DNA of 64,000 nucleotides from Streptomyces sp. NBC_00224 (GTDB lineage: Bacteria; Actinomycetota; Actinomycetes; Streptomycetales; Streptomycetaceae), in NCBI RefSeq assembly GCF_041435195.1, contig NZ_CP108106.1, positions 4,684,501-4,748,500 of the forward strand. Reading direction: 5' to 3'. A program made the position numbers and the translations under genes. Under the pieces are notes generated by a model that ran no database searches, had not been told where the DNA came from, and saw only the letters and a program-made list of their open reading frames with translations. Shown here one piece after another: positions 57,293 through 64,000 of this stretch. Within the stretch, counting starts at the first letter, position 1, and each line of letters starts with the position of its first letter.

Positions 57293-57804
57293 CCGGCACG
57301 GCCGCGGCCACGGCCGACATGACACCGCTGGAACAGGAACTGGCCCGGCTCGCCGGATCGGTCCCCGACCCCGAACTGCCCGTGCTCACCCTGGAGGAAC
57401 TCGGCGTGCTGCGCGGAGTCCACCTGGAGAGCACCGGCAAGGTCACCGTCCAGCTGACCCCCACGTACACCGGCTGCCCCGCCGTAGAAGCGATGACCGC
57501 CGACATCGAACAGGTACTGCACGAGAACGGGATCCCGGACGTCTCGGTCGTCCGGGTGCTCTCCCCCGCCTGGTCGACCGACGACATCAGCGCCGAAGGC
57601 CGCCGCAAACTGGCGGAGTTCGGGATAGCGCCGCCCCGGCCCCACACCGCCGAGGGCCCCGTCGCCCTCACCCTCTCCGTGCGCTGCCCCCACTGCGGCT
57701 CCACCGACACCGAGCTGCTGAGCCGGTTCTCCTCCACGGCATGCAAGGCGCTGCGCCGCTGCGTGGCTTGCCGCGAACCGTTCGACCACTTCAAGGAGTT
57801 GTAG
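57286..57804 (+). CDS. paaD: PaaD, maturation/assembly protein of the epoxidase
   Basis: 172 residues. A MIP18/DUF59-type domain ('LARLAGSVPDPELPVLTLEELGVLRGVHLESTGKVTVQLTPTYTGCPAVEAM') is followed by a C-terminal Cys4 zinc/iron knuckle ('VRCPHCGSTDTELLSRFSSTACKALRRCVACREPF'). PaaD is needed for the holo-epoxidase, probably for metal-cluster supply. ATG 57286; GTG 57289 would overlap the PaaC stop as GTGA. Confidence 0.9.
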   Translation: MVTGTAAATADMTPLEQELARLAGSVPDPELPVLTLEELGVLRGVHLESTGKVTVQLTPTYTGCPAVEAMTADIEQVLHENGIPDVSVVRVLSPAWSTDDISAEGRRKLAEFGIAPPRPHTAEGPVALTLSVRCPHCGSTDTELLSRFSSTACKALRRCVACREPFDHFKEL

Positions 57805-58860
57805 ATGTTCCATCCACTCCGGGTGAGCGAGGTCGAACGGCTCACGGACGACTCGGTGACCGTCACCTTCGACGTGCCGCCGGACCTGCGCGAGGCCTAC
57901 CGGCACCGCCCCGGCCAGCACCTCGCGCTGCGCCGCACGGTGCAGGGCGAGGAGATCCGCCGCACCTACTCGATCTGCGCGCCCGCCGTGGAACAGCCGG
58001 ACACACCCGTCCTGCGCGTCGGCATCCGCCTCGTCGAAGGCGGCGAGTTCTCCACGTACGCCTTCAAGGAACTCACCGTCGGCGACGTCGTCGACGTCAT
58101 GGAGCCGATGGGCCGCTTCATCCTGGAGCCCCGCGCCGGATACTTCGTGGCCGTCGTCGGCGGCAGCGGCATCACCCCGGTGCTGTCGATCGCCACGACC
58201 CTGCTGGAGCGGGAGCCCGAAGCCCGCTTCTGCCTGATACGCAGCGACCGCACGGTGTCGTCCACCATGTTCCTGGAGGAGACGGCCGACCTGAAGGACC
58301 GCTTCCCCGACCGGTTCCAGCTCGTCACCGCGCTCTCCCGGGAAGAGCAGCAGTCCGGACTGCCCTCCGGACGGCTCGACCAGGAACGGCTGACGGCCCT
58401 GCTGCCCGCGCTGCTCCCTGTCGATGAGGTCGACGGCTGGTACCTGTGCGGACCGTTCGGCCTGGTCCAGGGCGCCGAGCGAGCCCTGCGCGAACTGGGC
58501 GTCGCACGCGGCCGCATCCACGAGGAGATCTTCCACGTCGACGAAGCCCCCGTGAAGAGCACCGCGGCGGCCTCGGCCCCGGCGCACGCCACGCTGACCG
58601 CGACGCTCCACGGTCGCTCCGGCACCTGGCCGGTCCAGGACGGCGAGAAGCTCCTGGACACGGTGCTGCGAGCCCGCTCCGACGCCCCATACGCCTGCAA
58701 GGGCGGGGTGTGCGGCACCTGCCGTGCGTTCCTGGTCGCGGGCGAGGTGCGGATGGACCGCAACTTCGCCCTGGAGGAAGACGAGACCGAGGCGGGCTAC
58801 GTACTGGCCTGCCAGTCCCACCCGGCGACGAAGGAAGTGGAGCTGGACTTCGATCGGTGA
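57805..58860 (+). CDS. paaE: PaaE, NADPH-dependent ferredoxin reductase of the epoxidase
   Basis: 351 residues. An FAD domain ('RPGQHLALRRTVQGEEIRRTYSICAPAVE'), an NAD(P) domain ('YFVAVVGGSGITPVLSIATTLLE', 'YLCGPFGLVQGAERAL') and a C-terminal plant-type 2Fe-2S ferredoxin ('YACKGGVCGTCRAFLVAGEVRMDRN' with 'YVLACQSHP' for the fourth Cys). It supplies electrons to PaaAC. Its ATG directly abuts the PaaD stop (TAGATG). Last gene of the operon; a G-rich tract follows. Confidence 0.94.
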   Translation: MFHPLRVSEVERLTDDSVTVTFDVPPDLREAYRHRPGQHLALRRTVQGEEIRRTYSICAPAVEQPDTPVLRVGIRLVEGGEFSTYAFKELTVGDVVDVMEPMGRFILEPRAGYFVAVVGGSGITPVLSIATTLLEREPEARFCLIRSDRTVSSTMFLEETADLKDRFPDRFQLVTALSREEQQSGLPSGRLDQERLTALLPALLPVDEVDGWYLCGPFGLVQGAERALRELGVARGRIHEEIFHVDEAPVKSTAAASAPAHATLTATLHGRSGTWPVQDGEKLLDTVLRARSDAPYACKGGVCGTCRAFLVAGEVRMDRNFALEEDETEAGYVLACQSHPATKEVELDFDR

Positions 58861-58967
58861 GGTGGGGGGGGGTGGGGTGCGGTGAAGTGAGGTGAGGTGG
58901 AGTGGGCTGGGTTGGGTCGGGGGTGGGGCTGGGGGTGGGCGGGGGGGGGGAGGGGGAGGGGGAAGCC
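58861..58967 (+). repeat. G-rich low-complexity tract after paaE
   Basis: About 107 bp composed of G runs of up to 10 broken by single T, A or C bases (GGGGTGGGGT, GGGGGTGGGCGGGGGGGGGG, AGGGGGAGGGGG). It contains many G3+ runs within short distance, so G-quadruplexes are possible on the coding strand. No gene. Confidence 0.85.
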
Positions 58968-59020
58968 CCCCAAGTACTCCCTGTTCTGTTCATCGAGCGA
59001 CACCGGCCATTCCAATCCGC

Positions 59021-59034
59021 TAGAACCTGTTCTA
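59021..59034. promoter_or_regulatory. KstR-like palindrome TAGAAC-CT-GTTCTA
   Basis: TAGAACCTGTTCTA is a perfect 6-bp inverted repeat matching the KstR/FadE-type box (TnnAACnnGTTnnA) known from sterol-degradation regulons of mycobacteria and rhodococci. It lies 46 bp before the acyl-CoA dehydrogenase start. Confidence 0.65.
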
Positions 59035-59036
59035 TC

Positions 59037-59050
59037 TTGACGGTCCGTCA
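59037..59050. promoter_or_regulatory. TTGACG -35 overlapping TGACGG-T-CCGTCA palindrome
   Basis: TTGACG (59037-59042) could serve as -35. TGACGG (59038-59043) and CCGTCA (59045-59050) form a perfect 6-bp inverted repeat around one base, typical of a TetR-type operator. It begins 2 bp after the KstR-like box. Confidence 0.55.
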
Positions 59051-59080
59051 GATCTGGAGTGTGTGCGGGAGGACAGGGCT

Positions 59081-60223
59081 GTGGACTTCACCTTCACCGA
59101 GGAGCAGCAGGCGGCCGTCGAGGCGGCGAAGGCGGTCTTCTCAGGGGTCGTGCCCGACGCAGTGCCGAGCCCCGCGCTGACTCAGGGCGTGGTGGCCGAG
59201 GAGTTCGACCGCCCGCTGTGGGCCAAGCTCGCCGAGTCGGACCTGCTGAGCCTGGTCATCGACCCCCAGTACGGCGGGGCGGGCCTCGACCCGATCGCCC
59301 TCTGCCTGGTGCTGCGCGAGTCCGCGAAGGTGCTGGCCCGGGTGCCGCTGCTGGAGAGCAGTGCGGTGGCGATGGCCGTACAACGGTACGGGGACGCCGA
59401 GTTGGCCCGGGAGCTGCTTCCCGCCGCAGGGAGGGGCGAGCTCGTGTTCACCGTCGCGGCCAACGGCCGCACCGGCCACGACCCCGCCGAACTCGCGGTC
59501 ACGGCACGGCCGGAGAGCGCCGACGGCGGCAGCTGGGTGCTCGACGGGGTGCAGACCGGGGTGCCATGGGCGCAGAACGCGGACCTTATCGCCGTGCCCG
59601 CGCACACCGGTGAGGGCCGCGCCGTACTCGCGCTGATCCCCCGCGTCCACGACGGGATCACGCTCGCCGAGCAGATCTCCACCAGCGGAGAGCGCTTCGC
59701 CGAGGTCCGCCTCGATTCCGTACGTATCGAAGCGCGCGCGGTCATCACGGCCGAGGGGGCCTGGGAGTGGCTGCGCGAACTGCTGACCACCGGCACCTGT
59801 GCGCTCGCGCTCGGCCTCGGTACAGGCGTACTCGCGATGACCAGCGAATACACCGGGAAACGCGAACAGTTCGGGTTCCCCATCGCCACCTTCCAGGCGG
59901 TCGCCGTGCAGGCGGCCGACCGCTACATCGACCTGCGCGCGATGGAGGCCACCCTGTGGCAGGCCGCTTGGCGCATCAGCACCGGCGCCGGGGGAGCGCT
60001 GCCCGTCTCCGGTGACGTATCGGTGGCGAAGATCTGGGCCTCCGACGGCGTACGCAGAGTCGTACAGACCGCCCAGCATCTGCACGGCGGCTTCGGCGCC
60101 GACACCGACTATCCCCTGCACCGCTACCACGCCTGGGCCAAGCAACTGGAACTGTCGCTCGGCCCGGCCGCGGCCCACGAGGAAGCCCTCGGCGACCTGC
60201 TGGCCGCACACCCGCTCGGGTAG
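59081..60223 (+). CDS. Acyl-CoA dehydrogenase family protein (short sterol/KstR-regulon-like FadE)
   Basis: 380 residues from GTG 59081 with GGGAGGA about 8 nt upstream. 'LWAKLAESDLLSLVIDPQYGGAGLDPIALCLVLRESAKVLARVPLLESSA' and 'ALGLGTGVLAMTSEYTGKREQFGFPIATFQAVAVQAADRYIDLRAMEAT' mark the FadE fold, and 'TAQHLHGGFGADTDYPLHRYHAWAK' the C-terminal FAD region. A catalytic Glu/Asp in the usual 'YEGT' position is absent, as in the alpha-subunits of heteromeric FadE pairs. No partner FadE is adjacent. Confidence 0.85.
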   Translation: MDFTFTEEQQAAVEAAKAVFSGVVPDAVPSPALTQGVVAEEFDRPLWAKLAESDLLSLVIDPQYGGAGLDPIALCLVLRESAKVLARVPLLESSAVAMAVQRYGDAELARELLPAAGRGELVFTVAANGRTGHDPAELAVTARPESADGGSWVLDGVQTGVPWAQNADLIAVPAHTGEGRAVLALIPRVHDGITLAEQISTSGERFAEVRLDSVRIEARAVITAEGAWEWLRELLTTGTCALALGLGTGVLAMTSEYTGKREQFGFPIATFQAVAVQAADRYIDLRAMEATLWQAAWRISTGAGGALPVSGDVSVAKIWASDGVRRVVQTAQHLHGGFGADTDYPLHRYHAWAKQLELSLGPAAAHEEALGDLLAAHPLG

Positions 60224-60328
60224 CGGGGGCGTACAGCCACCCGCACCACCGCGCGAACGGCTCAGTCGGCGGGTCGGTTGGCGAGCCAGTCGCTCAGCAG
60301 GCGGGGCCGGTGGTGATGCCGGTGCCGG

Positions 60329-60673
60329 TCAGAGGACGAAGGCCGGGCTGTCGTTGTCGGTGACCATCGGGCGCCCGGCGGAGTCCCACGCCTGCATGCC
60401 GCCGTCGACGTTCACGGCGTCGATGCCCTGCTGCACCAGATACTGCGTGACCTGCGCGGACCGGCCGCCGACCCGGCACATCACATACGCCCGGCGGCCG
60501 TCCTCGACGGCCTGCGTCACATCGCCGAAGCGCGCCACGAAGTCGCTCATCGGCACGTGCAGCGCGCCCTCGACATGCCCGGCCGCCCACTCGTCGTCCT
60601 CACGGACGTCCAGCACCAGAGCCTCGGCCGGCACGCCAGCGACATCCACGGACGGCAGCTGGGCGAAATTCAT
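60329..60673 (-). CDS. Rhodanese-like domain protein
   Basis: 114 residues, single rhodanese domain: 'LDVREDDEWAAGHVEGALHVPMSDF' and active-site Cys66 in 'VMCRVGGRSAQVTQYL', loop CRVGGRS. Such stand-alone proteins carry persulfide sulfur. ATG 60673 (MNFAQLPSVD). Convergent with the acyl-CoA dehydrogenase gene; separated from the J-domain gene by a minisatellite-like stretch. Confidence 0.88.
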   Translation of the reverse strand: MNFAQLPSVDVAGVPAEALVLDVREDDEWAAGHVEGALHVPMSDFVARFGDVTQAVEDGRRAYVMCRVGGRSAQVTQYLVQQGIDAVNVDGGMQAWDSAGRPMVTDNDSPAFVL

Positions 60674-60696
60674 GGGTCATGCCTTCTCTCGTACGC

Positions 60697-60785
60697 GTCG
60701 GCCGTGTCGGCCGTATCGGTCGCAGGGCCACATCGGCCGTATCGGTTCTATCGGCCGCATCGGCCGTATCGGTTCTATCGGCCGC
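60697..60785. repeat. 9-bp period tandem array upstream of the rhodanese gene
   Basis: Units of the type ATCGGCCGT: GTCGGCCGT x2 and ATCGGTCGC at 60697-60723, an 8-bp interruption, then ATCGGCCGT, ATCGGTTCT, ATCGGCCGC twice in exact succession (60732-60758 and 60759-60785). Nine units in all, with a perfect 27-bp duplication. Confidence 0.85.
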
Positions 60786-60823
60786 TCAGCGGGATCCGCC
60801 GTATGGGCAGGTCACTGGGAACG

Positions 60824-61654
60824 CTACTGCACCAGCTCGGCCAGGATCGCCTCGCGCCCGGCCACCTGGGCCAGCAGTTGCTCGGCGATCTCCTCAAGGA
60901 GCCGGTCCGGGTCGTCGGGCGCCATCCGCAGCATCGAGCCGATCGCGCTCTCCTCCAGCTCACGGGCCAGCACGGCCAGCAGCTCCTTGCGCTGAGCCAG
61001 CCACTCCAGCCGGGCGTAGAGCTCCTCGCTCTCGCTGGGCCGGACCTCTTCCGGCACCGGCCCCGCCGCCCACTCCTCGGCGAGCTCCCGCAGCAGCTCC
61101 TCGTCACCGCGGCCATAGGCGGCGTTGACCCGGGTGATGAATTCCTCCCGCCGAGCCCGTTCCTGGTCCTCCTGCGCGAGATCGGGGTGCGCCTTGCGGG
61201 CCAGCTCGCGGTAGAGCCTGCGCGCCTCCTCGCTGGGGCGGACCCGCTTGGGCGGCCGTACGGGCTGGTCGGTGAGCATCGAGGCGGCCTCGGCGGAGAT
61301 CCCGTCCGAGTCCATCCAGTCGTGGAAGAGCTCGTCGACCCCGGGCATCGGCTGCACCGCGGCCCGCGCCTCGCGTGCCTTGCGCAGGTCCTCCGGGTCG
61401 CCGGTGAGCGAGGCCTTGGCCTCGGCGATCTGGGCGTCGAGCTCGTCGAGCCGGGTGTACATCGGGCCGAGCTTCTGGTGGTGGAGGCGGGAGAAGTTCT
61501 CCACCTCCACGCGGAAGGTCTCCACGGCGATCTCGAACTCGATCAACGCCTGCTCGGCCGCCCGCACAGCCCTGTCCAGCCGGGCTTCGGGCCGTTCCGC
61601 GTTCTCAGGGTCCTCGGGCCGGGCGGTCGTCTCTTCGGCAGGTTCGTCCGTCAC
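60824..61654 (-). CDS. J-domain-containing protein (DnaJ-like segment in C-terminal half)
   Basis: 276 residues from GTG 61654. The N-terminal half is coiled-coil-like ('RLDRAVRAAEQALIEFEIAVETFRVEVENFSRLHHQKLGPMYTRLDELDAQIAEAKA'). The J-domain is at about 143-185, with HPD at 156-158 in 'LYRELARKAHPDLAQEDQERARREEFITRVNAAYGRGD'. The long C-terminal helix region follows. No G/F or zinc-finger region. It would recruit DnaK to an unknown client. The rhodanese gene lies downstream on the same strand, beyond the 9-bp repeat array. Confidence 0.82.
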   Translation of the reverse strand: MTDEPAEETTARPEDPENAERPEARLDRAVRAAEQALIEFEIAVETFRVEVENFSRLHHQKLGPMYTRLDELDAQIAEAKASLTGDPEDLRKAREARAAVQPMPGVDELFHDWMDSDGISAEAASMLTDQPVRPPKRVRPSEEARRLYRELARKAHPDLAQEDQERARREEFITRVNAAYGRGDEELLRELAEEWAAGPVPEEVRPSESEELYARLEWLAQRKELLAVLARELEESAIGSMLRMAPDDPDRLLEEIAEQLLAQVAGREAILAELVQ

Positions 61655-61667
61655 CGGTCCAGCGTAC

Positions 61668-61855
61668 GGGCGCGGGGGTGGGGGCCCCTCCCTCCCCCTC
61701 CCCCCACCCCCTCTCCCCGCCCCCACACCTCACCCCAGCCGAAAGCACCACCCCGCAACGCGAAGCCCACCCCAGCCCACCCCAGCCCGCCTCGCGCCCG
61801 CGGCCGACCCGCCTCACACCCCCGCCTCACACCCCATCCCGCCCGCCTCACACCC
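61668..61855. repeat. C-rich low-complexity tract
   Basis: Cytosine-rich simple sequence (CCCCTCCCTCCCCCTCCCCC and similar), then two or three CCGCCTCACACCCC copies near 61810-61855. It separates the J-domain and DUF2252 genes. No gene. Confidence 0.7.
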
Positions 61856-63305
61856 CCAGCTCTGCCGCCACCCGTCCGTCCCTGATCGCGGCGAGGAGCG
61901 TCGCGTGGTCGGACTCCGTGCGGTCGGCGTAGAGGACCGCGAAGCCGGCCACGGCCTCGTCGAGCTCTTCGTTCTTGCCGCAGTACCCGGCTATCAGGCG
62001 CGGGTCGGCGCTGTGGGCATGGGCGCGGGCCAGCAGTGCGCCCGTCATGCGGCCGTAGTCGTCCAGCTGGTCGGCGGCCAGGGCCGCGGGGTCGACGCTG
62101 CCCTTGCGGTTGCGGAACTGCCGTACCTGGTAGGGACGTCCGTCGACGGTGGTCCAGCCGAGCAGGATGTCGCTGACGACCTGCATCCGCTTCTGGCCGA
62201 GAACCACGCGGCGGCCCTCGTGGCCCGCGTCCGGGGCGTGGAAGCCTGCCTTGGCCAGGTGCGGCAGCAGGGCGGAGGCGCGGGCCTCCTTGACCTGGAG
62301 CACCAGCGGCTCGCCGCGGTGGTCGAGGAGCAGCACCACGTACGACCGTGTTCCGACGCTGCCGGTGCCGACGACCCGGAAGGCCACGTCGTGTATCGCG
62401 TACCGCGCGAGCAGCGGGAGGCGGTCTTCCGAGAGGGTTTCCAGGTAGGGGCCGAGCGAGGCGGCCACTGCGGTCGCCTCGGCGTCGGGCACCCGGCGCA
62501 GCACCGGCGGGGCGTCGACGAAGCGGCGGTGCCCGTCGGCTATCTGCTCGGTGGCCTTGGCGGCGAAGCGGGCGCTGGTGTTGTTTCGGGCCTTGGCCGA
62601 CACCCGCTCCAGGGTGCCGAGCAGGTCTCGCGCGTCGGTGTGGGAGACGAGCTCCTCGTCGGCGATCGCGTTCCAGGCGTCCAGCACAGGCAGTTTCGCG
62701 AGGAGCCGCATCGTCCGCCGGTAGGCGCCGACCGTGTCGTAGGCCGCGGCCCGGCAGGTGTCCTCGTCGGCGCCCGCTGCACGGCCGGCCAGGATCAGGG
62801 AGGCGGCGAGGCGCTTGAGGTCCCATTCCCAGGGGCCGTGCACGGTCTCGTCGAAGTCGTTCAGGTCGATGACGAGTCCGCCGCGCGCGTCGCCGTAGAG
62901 GCCGAAGTTCGCCGCGTGGGCGTCGCCGCAGAGCTGGGCGCCGATTCCGGTGACGGGGGTGCCGACGAGGTCGTGGGCCATGAGTCCGGCGGCGCCGCGC
63001 AGGAAAGCGAACGGGGAGGCCGCCATGCGGCCCACGCGGATCGGCGTGAGCTCCGGCACGCGGCCCAGGTTGGACTCCTCGACGGCCCGGACCGCGTCGG
63101 GCCGGTCGGTGGAGAGGATGAGCGAGTCGTGCGACGAGCGGGGTACGCGGTCGCGCAGTGCTTTGCCGTCGCTCTTCGGCGAGCCGGCCGTATGGCCCGG
63201 TCCCCGGCCGTGGTGGTGTCGGAAGCCCGACACCTCGGGGATCCGGATCTGCCCGTCGTCGGGCACCGCTCGCAGGACCGGAATCACCGCCTCGACATCG
63301 CTCAT
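61848..63305 (-). CDS. DUF2252 family protein (kinase-like fold)
   Basis: 485 residues from ATG 63305, with GGGAGGCGG upstream. DUF2252 signatures: 'LRDRVPRSSHDSLILSTDRPDAVRAVEESNLGRVPELTPIRVGRMAASPFAFLRGAAGLMAHDL', 'QLCGDAHAANFGLYGDARGGLVIDLNDFDETVHGPWEWDLKRLAASL' and 'YQVRQFRNRKGSVD'. The 'GDAHAANFG...DLNDFDE' core resembles the catalytic/metal loop of APH-like kinases, so phosphotransfer is plausible; no substrate is known. It lies between the C-rich tract and the DnaA-box hairpin. Confidence 0.85.
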   Translation of the reverse strand: MSDVEAVIPVLRAVPDDGQIRIPEVSGFRHHHGRGPGHTAGSPKSDGKALRDRVPRSSHDSLILSTDRPDAVRAVEESNLGRVPELTPIRVGRMAASPFAFLRGAAGLMAHDLVGTPVTGIGAQLCGDAHAANFGLYGDARGGLVIDLNDFDETVHGPWEWDLKRLAASLILAGRAAGADEDTCRAAAYDTVGAYRRTMRLLAKLPVLDAWNAIADEELVSHTDARDLLGTLERVSAKARNNTSARFAAKATEQIADGHRRFVDAPPVLRRVPDAEATAVAASLGPYLETLSEDRLPLLARYAIHDVAFRVVGTGSVGTRSYVVLLLDHRGEPLVLQVKEARASALLPHLAKAGFHAPDAGHEGRRVVLGQKRMQVVSDILLGWTTVDGRPYQVRQFRNRKGSVDPAALAADQLDDYGRMTGALLARAHAHSADPRLIAGYCGKNEELDEAVAGFAVLYADRTESDHATLLAAIRDGRVAAELGV

Positions 63306-63389
63306 CGCGTGCCGCCTCCCCCGTGCTCGTTCAACATCAACAGCTCGAATGCCATGACGGTACCGTCGGCGGCCGACACCCGTCTCCCC

Positions 63390-63447
63390 CTGTGGATAAC
63401 TCCCGGCGGTGGCCATCGGGCAAGCCACCGCCGGGAGTTATCCACAG
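63390..63447. terminator. 24-bp-arm perfect inverted repeat with a DnaA box in each arm
   Basis: CTGTGGATAACTCCCGGCGG... at 63390-63413 pairs base for base with 63424-63447 around the loop CATCGGGCAA. Each arm holds TGTGGATAA or TTATCCACA (63391-63399 and 63438-63446), perfect DnaA boxes in opposite orientation. Its position 32 bp after the end of the minus-strand gene at 63480 fits a transcription terminator. Confidence 0.8.
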
Positions 63448-63479
63448 CCGGACAATCGAGGTCGGGGAGACGATCGAGG

Positions 63480-64000
63480 TCAGACGCCGACCGCTTCCTC
63501 CAGCTCCTCCTCCAGTTGCTCCTCCAGTTGCTCTTCTTCCTCCCGGCCTTCGCCTCCGGCACCGGCGCCCGTACCGACGTCCGCACCACTCACAGCGCCC
63601 ACACCCACACCCACAGCCGCACCGGCACCCGCCCCCGGAGCCACCGCCCCCCGCCCCCGCTCGGCCAGCGCCGCGATGCCCATCAGAGCGACGCCCGCCA
63701 GGAGCCAGAGCACCAGGACCAGCACGTGGCCGCCGAGGCCGTTGCCCGCGAAGTACACGTGGCTGCGGGCGCCCTCGACGAACCCGGCGCCGTTCCAGAA
63801 GGCGTGCAGGGCGCCGAAGAAGCCGGGCTGGAGTTCGGGCCGGAAGATGCCGCCGGAGCTGGTGAAGTTGAGCATCACGAAGAGGACCATCACGCCGAGC
63901 GTCGTCCACCTCTTGAGGAAGGTGTGCAGCCCGACGCCGATCAGCAGGATCCCGGCCGAGTACAGCCACGCCATGCCCCAGACGCCGCCGAGTCCGGTGT
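63480..64000 (-). CDS. Membrane protein, C-terminal part (ABC-2/DUF3533-like), truncated
   Basis: The frame is open to the window edge, so the N-terminus is missing; 173 residues are visible. Four hydrophobic helices ('GMAWLYSAGILLIGVGLHTFL', 'GVMVLFVMLNFTSSGGIFRPELQPGFFGALHAFWNGAGFVEGARS', 'VLVLVLWLLAGVALMGIAAL') precede an Ala/Gly-rich segment and a Glu-rich tail (EEEEQLEEQLEEELEE). The 'SSGGIFRPELQPGFFGALHAFW' region recalls the DUF3533/YhgE-type ABC-2 permeases. The acidic C-terminal tail is unusual for that family. Full identity needs upstream sequence. Confidence 0.5.
   Translation of the reverse strand, partial: TGLGGVWGMAWLYSAGILLIGVGLHTFLKRWTTLGVMVLFVMLNFTSSGGIFRPELQPGFFGALHAFWNGAGFVEGARSHVYFAGNGLGGHVLVLVLWLLAGVALMGIAALAERGRGAVAPGAGAGAAVGVGVGAVSGADVGTGAGAGGEGREEEEQLEEQLEEELEEAVGV

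Noticed and set aside
60697..60785. CRISPR-like array
   Set aside because: Units are 9 bp with no unique spacers and no cas genes; it is a simple tandem repeat.
47359..63447. oriC in the right half because of DnaA boxes
   Set aside because: Only five scattered perfect boxes were found, no dnaA/dnaN and no dense cluster; the replication origin must lie outside the window.

Overview
The window reads as a chromosomal segment of a Streptomyces, or a very close relative. The evidence is: very high GC with strong third-position bias, many GTG starts and 4-bp start/stop overlaps, a mycothiol-dependent enzyme family member, a bacterial proteasome activator, SpoIIE/RsbW-type signalling, two branched-chain keto acid dehydrogenase operons, and four copies of the Streptomyces ParB site (parS, TGTTTCACGTGAAACA or one base off). 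parS copies plus five perfect DnaA boxes suggest the origin-proximal core rather than the arms. oriC itself (dnaA, dnaN, a dense DnaA-box cluster) is not here. No rRNA, tRNA, CRISPR array, prophage or insertion sequence was seen.

Layout. 0-13 kb: end of a LysR regulator, an APC permease, a TerF-like vWA protein, a two-component system, metG, an ECF sigma/anti-sigma-like/L,D-transpeptidase-like lipoprotein operon, and aspS. 13-27.8 kb: a PAS-GAF-SpoIIE-HATPase phosphatase overlapping antisense with an AI-2E-type exporter, then pirin, SseB, a large acyl-CoA dehydrogenase, M18 aminopeptidase, thioredoxin-NHL protein, LURP-like protein, nitrilase, mycothiol-dependent enzyme, MFS and GntR. 27.9-39 kb: first bkd operon (E1alpha-E1beta-E2), a NarL/DevR-type regulator, two divergent membrane Ser/Thr kinases and the proteasome activator Bpa. 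39-43.7 kb: quinone oxidoreductase, K+ channel with RCK domain, a three-copy parS cluster, a moeA homologue and a mobA-DUF6457 fusion. 43.8-48 kb: second bkd operon with divergent Lrp-type bkdR. 48-60.2 kb: phenylacetate region (paaR-like TetR, paaH, paaN, paaABCDE) interrupted by an HTTM/DUF5819/SpoU operon, then an acyl-CoA dehydrogenase behind a KstR-like box. 60.3-64 kb: rhodanese, J-domain protein, DUF2252 protein and a truncated membrane protein.

How it fits together. The bkd complexes, the paa epoxidase and 3-hydroxyacyl-CoA dehydrogenase, and the acyl-CoA dehydrogenases feed branched-chain and aromatic carbon into acyl-CoA pools. One 19-bp operator occurs, inverted, in front of both paaN and paaA, and a related 14-bp palindrome precedes the second bkd operon. 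Each of these three promoter regions also carries a perfect DnaA box.

Most intergenic gaps are built from one repeat family (13 copies of a 21-bp core, CGCGCAGTTCCCCGCGCCCCT) and strong hairpins. The most unusual single structure is a 24-bp-arm perfect inverted repeat at 63390-63447 with a DnaA box in each arm. Functional names rest on motif recognition by eye; no database search was run.
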